Source of the DNA: Fibrobacter sp.
GTDB taxonomy: Bacteria > Fibrobacterota > Fibrobacteria > Fibrobacterales > Fibrobacteraceae
Length of the DNA stretch: 64,000 nucleotides
NCBI GenBank assembly: GCA_024398955.1
Contig: JAKSIG010000010.1
Coordinates: 18,629 to 82,628 of the forward strand
Direction: 5' to 3'
Shown here piece after piece: positions 23,319 through 31,713 of the stretch; positions within the stretch are counted from its first letter, which is position 1, and each line of letters starts with the position of its first letter. Under the pieces are notes generated by a model. It was not told the DNA's origin, did not search any database, and saw only the letters and a list, made by a program, of their open reading frames with translations. The position numbers and the translations under genes are program-made.

Positions 23319-24106
23319 TATAGCCCCCTGGAGTCTTCTGCAGAAAGCTTGTAGATGTAGGGCCAGTTCTTGCCTGTAATCCACAGGTGCTTGCCGTCGT
23401 AGGCGATGCCGTTTAACACGTCAATTTCTGGATACTTGCTGTGCAGTTCGTAGACTTTGCGAGACAGGTCAAAATACTTCTTGACATGTCCAGAGGGCAA
23501 TTCGATGATTGCTATGGAACCTGTCTGCCAGATGTTGGCGTATAGCGTGTTGCCTACGACTTCCAGCTCGTTCAGCATTTTTACAGGGCGGCCTCCATCG
23601 GTAACATCGATAACGCCAACGACATAAAATCCACCTAAGGCAAGCTGCAAAAGCTGGCTGGAACCGTTGCTCATGAGCAATGCGTCTCTCCAGTAGGTAA
23701 GTCCCCATCCTTCGGTAGGAATGTTGAATTCACCCTTCTTTGAAAAGTTCTTGCGATTGTATATGAAGGCTTTTCTGGATTTCCAGGTCAGGTAGAAAAT
23801 GTCGTCGCCAACAGCGATAGAACCTTCGCCAAAGTACTTGTCTGCAAGCATTGTAGAGTCAATGACCTTACCCTGCAGGGATTTTCGGTACAATCCGGAC
23901 TTGCCGTAAAGTCCTGTAGTCTCGATCAATTCTTGTCCGTCAAAGAAAAGTCCTTGAACAAAATGATTTTTGTCATGAGGTATAGAATCTATGATGGCGG
24001 GAACTACACTTGGTGCTTCTGCAAAGGAATGTGCAAAAATCGTAGCAACCAGCAGTGCGATTATTGCTGTTACTGAACTTGCCGATGTTCTTGCAAAAAT
24101 CTTCAT
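23318..24106 (-). CDS. Secreted glutaminyl-peptide cyclotransferase (bacterial type)
   Basis: This 262-aa protein carries a signal peptide (MKIFARTSASSVTAI to about residue 29). The mature part matches the five-bladed beta-propeller glutamine cyclotransferase family: HFVQGLFFDGQELIETTGLYG, FGEGSIAVGDDIFYLTWK, EGWGLTYWRDALLMSNGSS, LNELEVVGNTLYANIW and LNGIAYDGKHLWITGKNWP. The enzyme converts N-terminal Gln of exported proteins to pyroglutamate, protecting them from aminopeptidases. ATG 24106 gives the signal peptide; the longer frame from 24136 would overlap the upstream barrel gene. Its stop codon overlaps the DUF4416 start. Confidence 0.87.
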   Translation of the reverse strand: MKIFARTSASSVTAIIALLVATIFAHSFAEAPSVVPAIIDSIPHDKNHFVQGLFFDGQELIETTGLYGKSGLYRKSLQGKVIDSTMLADKYFGEGSIAVGDDIFYLTWKSRKAFIYNRKNFSKKGEFNIPTEGWGLTYWRDALLMSNGSSQLLQLALGGFYVVGVIDVTDGGRPVKMLNELEVVGNTLYANIWQTGSIAIIELPSGHVKKYFDLSRKVYELHSKYPEIDVLNGIAYDGKHLWITGKNWPYIYKLSAEDSRGL

Positions 24107-24117
24107 TGCCTTACGTC

Positions 24118-26124
24118 CTAGTTCCTGAATGTCCATACGATACCGTAGGCGAAGCGGAGTCCTTCGGGAGTGTAGCCTGATTCCGGCATGTAAATACTGT
24201 GGTTGAAGTTTTCGATACGGCTGTAAAGCTCAAATTGCAGAATCTGCATGCGAGCTTCAAAGTCCAGGGCCAGGTACTTCTTCATGTATTCCAGTTCAAG
24301 CTGGTTGTTTTCATTGATGGTGCAGTCGTAATGATCGCCGAACCATTGCCAGTCTACGCGGATGCTTACGCCCAGACGGTTAAATACAAATCGATTTTGC
24401 CAGTGAATGCTTCCCTTGTAGTAAAGTTCCGGAGTGTCTATCAGTTTTACGTCACGGTCTAAAGTCTGTCCTCGCTCGATATAGAACTTCCAGTTGCCCA
24501 GGCGGAAACCGAATCGAAGCATCCAGTCCAGAGAGTTGACTTCGGGAATGTTGGAATAAGTGAAGGCTTCTTCGATGGTCTTGGTGGTGTCCATCTGCCC
24601 CCACTTGACCCAACGGGGCTTAATCAGGTTTGTGGCTGTTTCGCTGCGGAATCCAAGACCGTAAAAACGTTCTCGCTTCTGCCAGGCTAAATTGATGGTT
24701 GACCTGTCTCGTTCTTCGATTTTGAGGTCCTTGCGGTGGAACGCCAGACGGCCGAATTCATCGGTTTTCACTTGGGCGGCATCTGGGAACTTGTTGTCGT
24801 GACGGAGGGTTGCGTTCAGTTTTAGGTGGTAGGGTAGCAGTGCTGTTGCGTCAAGGGAGTAGGCCTTGGCGTAGTCAATAGAATCCCGCACGGAACTGTT
24901 GCGCTGCATGCCGGTTTGCGTTCTAAAGAAGAACCGATGCCACAAGGTGTCGGACAATTCAAGATATCCAATTTCACGATCCTGGAATTTGTGTTTTCGG
25001 ACTTCCCCCAAGTCGTAGTCTACGTTCAAAAATTCGTACTTGAAACGGAGTGCCGGATTTAAAAGGGTATTGTAGGCTATCCCAAAGTTCCCTAGCATAG
25101 ATTCGTAATTCAGGTACTTGGTTGTGTCGTAGAAGATGGAATCGGTTTGTGCGATACCATTTGTATCTACGTATTCCTTGATGCGGCGAACGTAATGGGG
25201 GAGGGAGTCTTCTTCGATGGAGTGGTTTCCATAGGTAAAGTCAGCACTCAAGATTAAATTTTTTACAGGATAGAGTTCTAGACCTGCACCGTAGGTAGTG
25301 GCCTCTACGTCAACGGTGTAGGGGTCGACCTGGAATGTGCGAATGGACTTGTCCAATGTGTCTAGCAAAACTTTATGATTGGTATTGTCTGCATTTTCTA
25401 GACTGAAGAAGTTTATTTTTGCATAGGCCTTACCGACCCCAAAACGTGCGGTAACCATAGGCTGGATATGCATGCTGTTCATGGCGATGTTTCGACCGCC
25501 AAAGGGAATGTCGCTGGAGTCGCGACCTAGGGAGAAGTAAGGGGAGTGAGTCACATTGGTGTAACTGTATTCCTTAGAGTCAACGTCGGAGTGGCTTGCC
25601 AATCCCAGTTCAAAGGTAACGGAGTCGGTGACCAGTCGCTTGAATTCCAGCCTCAGGGCGTTTCCACTAAAGGCTGGGCGTTCCCAGTTTAAGTCAGTAA
25701 TGGGGGTGTCTACAGCAATGCCCTTTCGTTCTTCAACTAGCAAGCCGTTTTCGCCATTGAGGCCAAGGCCGCTTCCGTCATACATCAGACGTGTGGTGTA
25801 AAGTCCGGCAAGCATGCTGGGGTATCGCTGGCTTATGGAACCCATGCCCATGGCGTCGGGGTCCAGTTCCGGTCGTCCAAGAATTGAAGTCCCAAGAATC
25901 CAGTAGGATTTTTGTCCCGAGATGTCGTATGTTCGCTGCATGACTTCGGTCAGTGGCAAAACCCAGCGGCCTGCGTCGGTTTCTCGAGGAGCGGGGTCAA
26001 TTCCATTGGGACTCTGGTAGATGGTGTCTTGCGGAGTGGGCTGGGTATAACCCAAAGAGCGTACGGGCTCGGCAAGGGCCGCAACGGCAAGAAGCAATAA
26101 AAGTGTTATTGCGCGAAACACCAT
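24118..26124 (-). CDS. Large outer-membrane beta-barrel protein, unknown function
   Basis: This 668-aa protein has an N-terminal signal peptide (ITLLLLLAVAALAEP). The rest is dominated by alternating hydrophobic strands with abundant Tyr, Trp and Arg, as in barrels of 16 or more strands. Its C-terminus reads FAYGIVWTFRN, not the perfect terminal Phe. No plug domain or TonB box is seen. The function is unknown; porin, exporter or structural barrel are all possible. It lies at the head of a tight minus-strand cluster with the glutaminyl cyclase, DUF4416 and DUF486 genes. Confidence 0.72.
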   Translation of the reverse strand: MVFRAITLLLLLAVAALAEPVRSLGYTQPTPQDTIYQSPNGIDPAPRETDAGRWVLPLTEVMQRTYDISGQKSYWILGTSILGRPELDPDAMGMGSISQRYPSMLAGLYTTRLMYDGSGLGLNGENGLLVEERKGIAVDTPITDLNWERPAFSGNALRLEFKRLVTDSVTFELGLASHSDVDSKEYSYTNVTHSPYFSLGRDSSDIPFGGRNIAMNSMHIQPMVTARFGVGKAYAKINFFSLENADNTNHKVLLDTLDKSIRTFQVDPYTVDVEATTYGAGLELYPVKNLILSADFTYGNHSIEEDSLPHYVRRIKEYVDTNGIAQTDSIFYDTTKYLNYESMLGNFGIAYNTLLNPALRFKYEFLNVDYDLGEVRKHKFQDREIGYLELSDTLWHRFFFRTQTGMQRNSSVRDSIDYAKAYSLDATALLPYHLKLNATLRHDNKFPDAAQVKTDEFGRLAFHRKDLKIEERDRSTINLAWQKRERFYGLGFRSETATNLIKPRWVKWGQMDTTKTIEEAFTYSNIPEVNSLDWMLRFGFRLGNWKFYIERGQTLDRDVKLIDTPELYYKGSIHWQNRFVFNRLGVSIRVDWQWFGDHYDCTINENNQLELEYMKKYLALDFEARMQILQFELYSRIENFNHSIYMPESGYTPEGLRFAYGIVWTFRN

Positions 26125-26137
26125 TGGCTAAAACTCG

Positions 26138-27010
26138 TTAGTACCATTCAGCGCGGAGCTTTTCGCGACGCTCACGAAGGGCTTGAACCACGGTGTAAGG
26201 CATTTTCATGCAGTTTGGCGGGTAGGTTCCGCTTTCTGTGTGGAAGTCGCTTCCGCCAGTACCCACAAGCCCAAAACGCTGGGCCATTTCTTTGTACTTG
26301 CGACCTACGGCACCTTTCTGGGCGGGGCTATAGACTTCCATGCCTTGCACGCCCCATTCAACCATCTGTTCGATGAATTCGTCGCTGAGACCAGACTTGT
26401 AGGGGTGGGCGAGAACCGCGATACCGCCGGCATTTTCGATGAGGCGGATGGTCTGCTGCGGGTTCAGCCCCTTCTTTTCGACAAAGGCGATACAGCCGTC
26501 ACCAAGGTATTTGGTAAAGGCTTCAGAAAAACTTCCGATGTATTCTTCGGCTACCAGCGACATGGCTATATGGGGGCGGCCGATGACCTTGCCCTTGCAG
26601 TAGCTCAGTACCTTTTCGAGGGTGATGTCGATGCCTAAGGCGTTCAGCTTCTTGATGATGGCCTTGGCGCGAGTAACGCGTTGCTTGGCAAAATCCTGAA
26701 GTTCCATGTTCAGGGCCAGGTTGGTAGGGTCGCAGTAGTAACCCAGGATGTGAATGTCCTTGCCTTGCCAAACGGAAGAAATTTCGATTCCCGGAATAAT
26801 CTCGAGACCAATAGCCTTGGCAGGCTCTGCTGCCAGGTTGTAGCTGTCTAGATTATCGTGGTCTGTAATGGAAATGCAGCGTAAACCCTTCCTTTTACAT
26901 AAAGTCAGCAGTTCTTCTACCTCGAGAGTTCCATCAGATAGCTTTGTATGCAGATGTAAATCTGCATAACCGCCATTTTCAGTAATGATCGTAGAAAAGC
27001 CCTTCTGCAT
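26138..27010 (-). CDS. PHP-domain phosphoesterase (RNase AM/YciV-like)
   Basis: This 290-aa cytoplasmic protein has the PHP metal-binding motifs: YADLHLHTKLSDGTLE near the N-terminus, ISITDHDNLDSY, IIPGIEISS, GRPHIAMSLV, IAVLAHPYKSG and VGTGGSDFHTESG. The order matches bacterial YciV/TrpH proteins, which act on nucleoside 3',5'-bisphosphates or trim RNA 5' ends. Length is normal for the family. The start codon overlaps the preceding gene's stop as TAATG. Confidence 0.88.
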   Translation of the reverse strand: MQKGFSTIITENGGYADLHLHTKLSDGTLEVEELLTLCKRKGLRCISITDHDNLDSYNLAAEPAKAIGLEIIPGIEISSVWQGKDIHILGYYCDPTNLALNMELQDFAKQRVTRAKAIIKKLNALGIDITLEKVLSYCKGKVIGRPHIAMSLVAEEYIGSFSEAFTKYLGDGCIAFVEKKGLNPQQTIRLIENAGGIAVLAHPYKSGLSDEFIEQMVEWGVQGMEVYSPAQKGAVGRKYKEMAQRFGLVGTGGSDFHTESGTYPPNCMKMPYTVVQALRERREKLRAEWY

Positions 27011-27558
27011 TACTTGACTCCGTAATACTGGGCTATGAGAGCCGCCTCGCTAGAAGTGCTGGGCTGCAAACTCAAATTCAGGAAGGGGTAGCATTTTTCG
27101 GTACAGAATCCAATTCTGCACCCGGCCCCGCTGACTTTTGCTAGGTAAAGGCGGGGGAGGAAGACGTCGCCCAGGAAGATGACCACCTGGGGGGCAAAAC
27201 CTTTAATTTTGTCGCCAAGTTCCTGAAAAACAGGTTCTCCATAACGGCATTCCAGATCGCTGTAGTAAATGGCGCTTGCTCGTTTGGCAGAAATCAGTGC
27301 ATGCAGTGATTCATGGGCTACCAGCAACGTGTTCTGGAAGAACGCCTGAGGCATCTGGTGCATAAAAGGGGCTGCTCGCTCCATATCACGATGGAGGAAA
27401 ACCACTGTCTTTGGATTGCCTCTCAATGCCTCGGGAAAGCTGAATGCTCCGGATTCTTCGCCGGCACGTTTCAAAAACCAGCGGAACAGGGATTCCTGGC
27501 TGCTGAATCGCTTAAAAAAGTAGCGGAAACGGTCTGCGAAGTACAGAGATGGTTTCAA
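27010..27558 (-). CDS. Unknown protein, possibly a short heptosyltransferase-like (GT9) relative
   Basis: This 182-aa protein has no signal peptide. The segment PQVVIFLGDVFLPRLYLAKV followed by SGAGCRIGF resembles the N-terminal Rossmann-like half of GT9 heptosyltransferases (a hydrophobic strand, then xxxGxxxRIGF). The C-terminal nucleotide-sugar domain is absent, so it is either a degenerate relative or something else. Its stop overlaps the PHP gene start, so they are co-translated. Confidence 0.55.
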   Translation of the reverse strand: MKPSLYFADRFRYFFKRFSSQESLFRWFLKRAGEESGAFSFPEALRGNPKTVVFLHRDMERAAPFMHQMPQAFFQNTLLVAHESLHALISAKRASAIYYSDLECRYGEPVFQELGDKIKGFAPQVVIFLGDVFLPRLYLAKVSGAGCRIGFCTEKCYPFLNLSLQPSTSSEAALIAQYYGVK

Positions 27559-27685
27559 AATATCCTCGGAGCGTTAATGCTGTAAAATATAAAAATTTGC
27601 ACACGACCTGTACATTTGGCACGTCTCGGTTATAAGAATAAAAGAGTTTATTCCTGCGACATCAGACTTTAACTAAATTTGAATC

Positions 27686-28276
27686 ATGGCAAAACAAAAG
27701 TTCTACGCAATTAAGACCCCAACCGAAAGCAAAATCGTGACAACCTGGGATGAATGTGAAAAACTTACCCACGGCGTGAAGGGTGTGCTGTTCAAGTCCT
27801 TCGGTTCTATGGCCGAGGCAGAGGCATGGATTTCTGGGATGGCGGCCCCTGCACCGGGTGGAATCCGCGTATTTGTTGATGGATCTTTTTCTCCAGGATT
27901 TCCCTATTCGGGTTGGGCTTTTGTTGTGACAGAAGATGACAAGGAACTTGCCCGCGGCAACGGCCTTACCGCCTTTGAGGCCGAGAGCCGCAACATCGAC
28001 GGTGAGGTGATGGCCAGCTACCAGGCCATGCGCTGGCTGGACGCTCACGATATGAACGGTGTCATTTGCCACGACTACGAAGGAATCGCCCGCTGGGCCA
28101 AGGGGGAGTGGGCCGCCAAGAGCAACATCGCCAAGCGTTATGTAACCGCCGCCCAACCTTACCTGCACCGCGTCAAGTTCGAAAAGGTTGCCGCCCACAC
28201 CGGCGTCAAGTGGAACGAACTGGTGGACCAATTAGCGAAGGAAGCAATAGCCAAGGGAAAATCGTCTCAAAAGTGA
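27686..28276 (+). CDS. rnhA: Ribonuclease HI with N-terminal viroplasmin (hybrid-binding) domain
   Basis: This 196-aa protein degrades RNA in RNA-DNA hybrids. The first 50 residues (KFYAIKTPTESKIVTTWDEC, GVLFKSFGSMAEAEAWI) form a viroplasmin-type hybrid-binding domain found in eukaryotic RNase H1 and some bacteria. The catalytic domain follows with RVFVDGS (first Asp), NIDGEVMASYQAM (Glu), ICHDYEGIARWA (Asp) and HTGVKWNELVDQLAKEA (last Asp). All four acidic residues are present. A clear terminator hairpin follows. Confidence 0.92.
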   Translation: MAKQKFYAIKTPTESKIVTTWDECEKLTHGVKGVLFKSFGSMAEAEAWISGMAAPAPGGIRVFVDGSFSPGFPYSGWAFVVTEDDKELARGNGLTAFEAESRNIDGEVMASYQAMRWLDAHDMNGVICHDYEGIARWAKGEWAAKSNIAKRYVTAAQPYLHRVKFEKVAAHTGVKWNELVDQLAKEAIAKGKSSQK

Positions 28277-28314
28277 TTTTGAGTCGAACGAAAAAAACTG
28301 TTTTTATAGGAATA

Positions 28315-28337
28315 CCGTGCAGTTCTGCACGGCTTTT
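28315..28337 (+). terminator. Terminator after rnhA
   Basis: CCGTGCAG (28315-28322) pairs with CTGCACGG (28325-28332) and is followed by CTTTTC. It also sits just past the 3' end of the convergent U32 peptidase gene. Confidence 0.7.
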
Positions 28338-28340
28338 CTG

Positions 28341-31001
28341 TTAGTCGCATTTCTTGCGGTTTTGCCAGGTACTTTCGTTAAAGAGCTGACCTTCGCTTAA
28401 GCCGTACTTTTCCTGAATACCTGCCTGCTTGATGGCGTCTTCGATGGAAATCTTCCCGAGGATAGCCTGGGTGTAGATCAGCACCTTGCGACGGACTGTT
28501 TCGGCGTCTTCGTTCAGCATTTCAAGGCGGAAACGGTTTACGCCTGCGGTGCGGAGCTGCGGCAACAACTTTAATGCGGATTGCGGGTGGCCTACGAACA
28601 AGGTGTTGCGGCATTCCGCATCGGATTGCAGGAAGTGGCGTTCGCCCTTATGGTCCTCGATTTCAACCTTGTGCTGGGTGCAGATCTTGCCGCATTCCGG
28701 GAAGCGACGGCCTGTGGTGAGGCTTCTTGCAAAGGCGCAGTATTCGGAATGGAAGGCGGGCATGTACTGGTGTAGCGTCAGTTCCAGGCGGCTTCCGTCG
28801 ATGTTGTTCAGCAGGTCGAAAAGTTGCACGCTGTTCAAGTCCCAGGAAGGGTGCAGGGCGGTGAGGCCCTGGTCCAAAAGCCACTGGTAGCTGGCGCTGT
28901 TGGCTGCGTTCAGGCTGTAGTCGCCAACCAGAGGGATGCCGCTGTCCTTGAGAATGGAGAGGGATCCTAGGTTACGTACCAGGGCGAAGTCGGGGCAGAG
29001 CTCCAGAATCTTTCTCAGGTAATGGTTTTCGCCGGGCTTATGGATGCGAAGGGTGGCCATGCCAGCCTTGAATCCAAGGTCGCGAATCTGCTGGAGGGGT
29101 TCGTCGTATTTGACGCCCCAGTCAAAGTCCATGATCACGTTGTCGATGGCAAGGCCCTTGAGGGCTGCAATCTGGTCCGGGTTACGTACCAGGACGCTGA
29201 TGGTGGGCTTGGCCATGGCGGAGGCGATGCCGAATTGGGCGGGTGCGCTGCTGTTTGCGGCTGCCGCGTTCTTCTTGTTTTCTACAGCGAACTTGGCGGA
29301 AATGTTCTGCAGGAACTTGCGACCTTCGTTAGCGCTGATGTGCATTTCCTTCCACTGAAGCTGAACTTCTTCAAGCTGCTGCACAGCGGATTGGCGCAGG
29401 TTGCGCAGCACCTTTCCTGGAACGAAAGGTGCGCCGTCCACGCGGACCATCAGCGTTCCAAGTTCGTAAGGCGTGGACGACAATCCGCCCAGCTCCTTGC
29501 GGGCTAGAGCCTCAATGGCCGCAGGATCCACTGCGTTCTTCGCGGCTTCCAACGGGCTTTCGCTTTCAACGATAGCCGCCTTGTCTACTCCCTGCATCAG
29601 GGTTGCGCCAGCAAGCCAAACCTTCAAGGTCAGTTTTTCGCCTACCGCGCCCGTCAATTCCATGTTCACGGGACGTTTCGTTTCCTGGTTGCGGTCTGTA
29701 AAAGTCTTCCGCAGTTCTTTTTCAAGAGCGGGGGAGTCGTTGCGGAAAACGTCCATGTTCCGTCCAATCTGGCGCATGTCGAAATCGCGGCTGAAATCCA
29801 GTCGTAGCACGGGGCCAATGCCACGCATGCCATCACCGCGCCTGTTGTGGGCGTTCTTCACCATCTCTGCACCGTACAAACGGCTGCCAGTACTTATTCC
29901 GAAGGTGGCGTCTTCAAACAAGATGCCGTCGCCGGGGCGGGGGAGTGCGGTGTTCCTGTCTGCGCCATCCCTGCTAACCATGGAAGCAGGCATATTCAGT
30001 TCTACATAAACAGATCCGCGGTCCACCTTCACAACCTTGCCTAAATACATTCCGTGATGGTTGCTGAAGGTTCCGTTCACCAGTTCCTGATGGTTGTCGC
30101 CATCTAGCCAGCCGGTGGTTAAACTGCGGGAGAACAGAACTTCCAGCGGCTCCAGGTCGGCGCTTTCCAATCCCAAGTCCGCGCGGTTCTTCCCGCTTTC
30201 ACCTAAATTATTCAAGGCCTTCCTATAGGCTCTTGTCACCGCTGCTACATATTCGGGGCTCTTCAGGCGGCCTTCCACCTTCAAGGATTCCACGCCGATT
30301 TCAGCCAGTTCCTTCAGCTTGGGTAGGGCGCACAAGTCCCGGGTGCTGAACAGATACTGGGCATTGGTTTCAGTATATTCCTTGCCGTCTACAAAAATGC
30401 GGTAGGGAAGGCGGCAACTCTGGGCGCATTGGCCGCGGTTTGCGGAACGTCCGCCAAAGTTTTCGCTGGTGAGGCACTGCCCGGAATAAGAAACGCAAAG
30501 GGCTCCGTGGACAAAGACTTCAATTTCAAGGTCGGTGCCAGCCTTGACCGCGGCAATTTGCTTCGCAGAAAGTTCGCGGCTCAATACTGCGCGGTTGAAT
30601 CCGATGGGCTTCACCAGGTTTACGCCCTCGGCGCTGGCCAAGGTCATCTGGGTGCTGGCGTGTATTTCCTGCTCGGGGCAGATGGCGCGAATCAGTCGAG
30701 CAAGGCCAATGTCCTGGATAATGAATGCGTCTGGCTTCAGTTCAATGATCTTCGCCAAGAATTCCGGCAAGCCCTGCAGTTCACGCTCGAACACAAGAAC
30801 GTTCATCGCCAAAAAACTGCGGACACCATGGGCGCGGGCGTAGCGGATCATAGCCCCAACGTCTTCGAAAGAAAAGTCCTCGGTGCGGCCGCGGGCATTC
30901 CAGTGAGGCACTCCAAAATAAACTGCGTTGGCCCCGTTCTTCACGGCGGCTTCCAGCATATCCCAGGTTCCCACAGGCATCAAAAGTTCTTGTTCTTTCA
31001 T
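28341..31001 (-). CDS. Peptidase U32 family protein (RlhA/YdcP-like, long form)
   Basis: This 886-aa protein starts with a U32 domain: LLMPVGTWDMLEAAVKNGAN, AVYFGV, the HASTQMT motif, and the signature EVFVHGALCVSYSGQC followed by GGRSANRGQCAQSCRLPY with several Cys. U32 proteins include RlhA, which hydroxylates 23S rRNA C2501, and TrhP for tRNA wobble uridine; the Cys cluster probably holds an iron-sulfur cluster. At 886 residues it is much longer than E. coli RlhA, because of a DUF3656-like middle region and a second TIM-barrel-like part (about 610-810) with its own Cys residues (YCAFARS, ECGKICTQHK). RNA modification is the likelier role, not proteolysis. Confidence 0.85.
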   Translation of the reverse strand: MKEQELLMPVGTWDMLEAAVKNGANAVYFGVPHWNARGRTEDFSFEDVGAMIRYARAHGVRSFLAMNVLVFERELQGLPEFLAKIIELKPDAFIIQDIGLARLIRAICPEQEIHASTQMTLASAEGVNLVKPIGFNRAVLSRELSAKQIAAVKAGTDLEIEVFVHGALCVSYSGQCLTSENFGGRSANRGQCAQSCRLPYRIFVDGKEYTETNAQYLFSTRDLCALPKLKELAEIGVESLKVEGRLKSPEYVAAVTRAYRKALNNLGESGKNRADLGLESADLEPLEVLFSRSLTTGWLDGDNHQELVNGTFSNHHGMYLGKVVKVDRGSVYVELNMPASMVSRDGADRNTALPRPGDGILFEDATFGISTGSRLYGAEMVKNAHNRRGDGMRGIGPVLRLDFSRDFDMRQIGRNMDVFRNDSPALEKELRKTFTDRNQETKRPVNMELTGAVGEKLTLKVWLAGATLMQGVDKAAIVESESPLEAAKNAVDPAAIEALARKELGGLSSTPYELGTLMVRVDGAPFVPGKVLRNLRQSAVQQLEEVQLQWKEMHISANEGRKFLQNISAKFAVENKKNAAAANSSAPAQFGIASAMAKPTISVLVRNPDQIAALKGLAIDNVIMDFDWGVKYDEPLQQIRDLGFKAGMATLRIHKPGENHYLRKILELCPDFALVRNLGSLSILKDSGIPLVGDYSLNAANSASYQWLLDQGLTALHPSWDLNSVQLFDLLNNIDGSRLELTLHQYMPAFHSEYCAFARSLTTGRRFPECGKICTQHKVEIEDHKGERHFLQSDAECRNTLFVGHPQSALKLLPQLRTAGVNRFRLEMLNEDAETVRRKVLIYTQAILGKISIEDAIKQAGIQEKYGLSEGQLFNESTWQNRKKCD

Positions 31002-31120
31002 CTTGTCTATACCGATTGCTTTTTTACACCAAAAGATAAAAATAAACCTTGCATGTGTTAATTGGCGACTTAGGGCGATTATGTCTGCGGCAAACTGTAT
31101 TTTTTACTAAAATTACGACC

Positions 31121-31354
31121 ATGAAGATGTTGAAGAAAATTTGCGTTTCACTTTCGACTTTGACCTTTATTCTTTTCGCATTGGCTTTTGCCGGTTGTGC
31201 CGACAAGGAAGCTGAAGCAGAAATGGCTCGCTTGACCGAGAAGAACGCTTCGCTCCAGCACACTGCTGATTCCCTCCAGCATACTTTGGATTCTCTGAAT
31301 GCTTACAACGATTCGGTAAAGAAATCTTTACAAAGTCTGGATATGGGTATATAA
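31121..31354 (+). CDS. Small coiled-coil lipoprotein (Lpp-like)
   Basis: This 77-aa protein has a lipoprotein signal peptide with lipobox ALAFAGC at residue 27. The 50-residue mature part has heptad-like repeats (LQHTADSLQHTLDSLN). It may be an outer-membrane structural lipoprotein analogous to Lpp, but it lacks a C-terminal Lys for peptidoglycan attachment. ATG 31121 is the start that gives a standard signal peptide; the open frame upstream has no such signal. Confidence 0.75.
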   Translation: MKMLKKICVSLSTLTFILFALAFAGCADKEAEAEMARLTEKNASLQHTADSLQHTLDSLNAYNDSVKKSLQSLDMGI

Positions 31355-31381
31355 GCTGGAGTACATTGCAATTTTTTCTCT

Positions 31382-31408
31382 AAAAAGCGGGGTAAACCCG
31401 TTTTTTTT
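31382..31408 (+). terminator. Terminator after the small lipoprotein
   Basis: A short stem CGGG (31388-31391) / CCCG (31397-31400), extended by A-T pairs, precedes an eight-base T-run. Confidence 0.7.
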
Positions 31409-31483
31409 ATCAAAATCAAAATTTTTCATACTGAACCGCCACCTCTAGTCAAAAAGATTTGGGGATTCGTTGTGAATATTATG

Positions 31484-31700
31484 TATATTTGGCGCCGTGG
31501 CAAAAACACGTCTACAGCTACGGCGTAGACCCTTCTTAAGCTTCGCTGGCCCAATTTGCCCGAAGCCTTATGGCCAATCAAGCCTCTCCGGAGGCGTTAG
31601 TAAGATGGCTTTAAGCATGATCCGAATACGGATCCCATTAACCCAACGCCACACCGCCTGCGGGTTCTTCCAGCCTGTAGTCGCGGTCAACCCTTATTTA
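31484..31700 (+). ncRNA. Candidate structured RNA / 5' leader upstream of the Arg/Ala-rich protein
   Basis: The 31355-31713 spacer has a TATATT box at 31484-31489 and then a dense set of stems. An outer helix GGCGCCGTGGC (31491-31501) with GCCACACCGCC (31648-31658, two mismatches) encloses GTCTAC/GTAGAC (31510, 31525), GCTTCG/CGAAGC (31540, 31561), GCCTC-TCCG-GAGGC (31582-31595) and GATCCG-AATA-CGGATC (31619-31634). A further stem GGGTT/AACCC (31662, 31689) stands just before the ribosome-binding site. I do not match it to RNase P, tmRNA, SRP RNA, 6S RNA or a riboswitch class I know. Confidence 0.6.
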
Positions 31701-31713
31701 TGAGGTGCCCCGA

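Noticed and set aside
31484..31700. tmRNA, RNase P RNA or SRP RNA
   Set aside because: No tRNA-like TpsiC end or tag reading frame, no RNase P core (GAGGAAAGTC) and no SRP GGAAG/AGCA tetraloop region could be found.
31497..31703. 68-codon frame in the structured leader
   Set aside because: Starts with GTG without a ribosome-binding site, composition follows the RNA stems, and no protein family is recognisable. A leader peptide remains possible but is unsupported.
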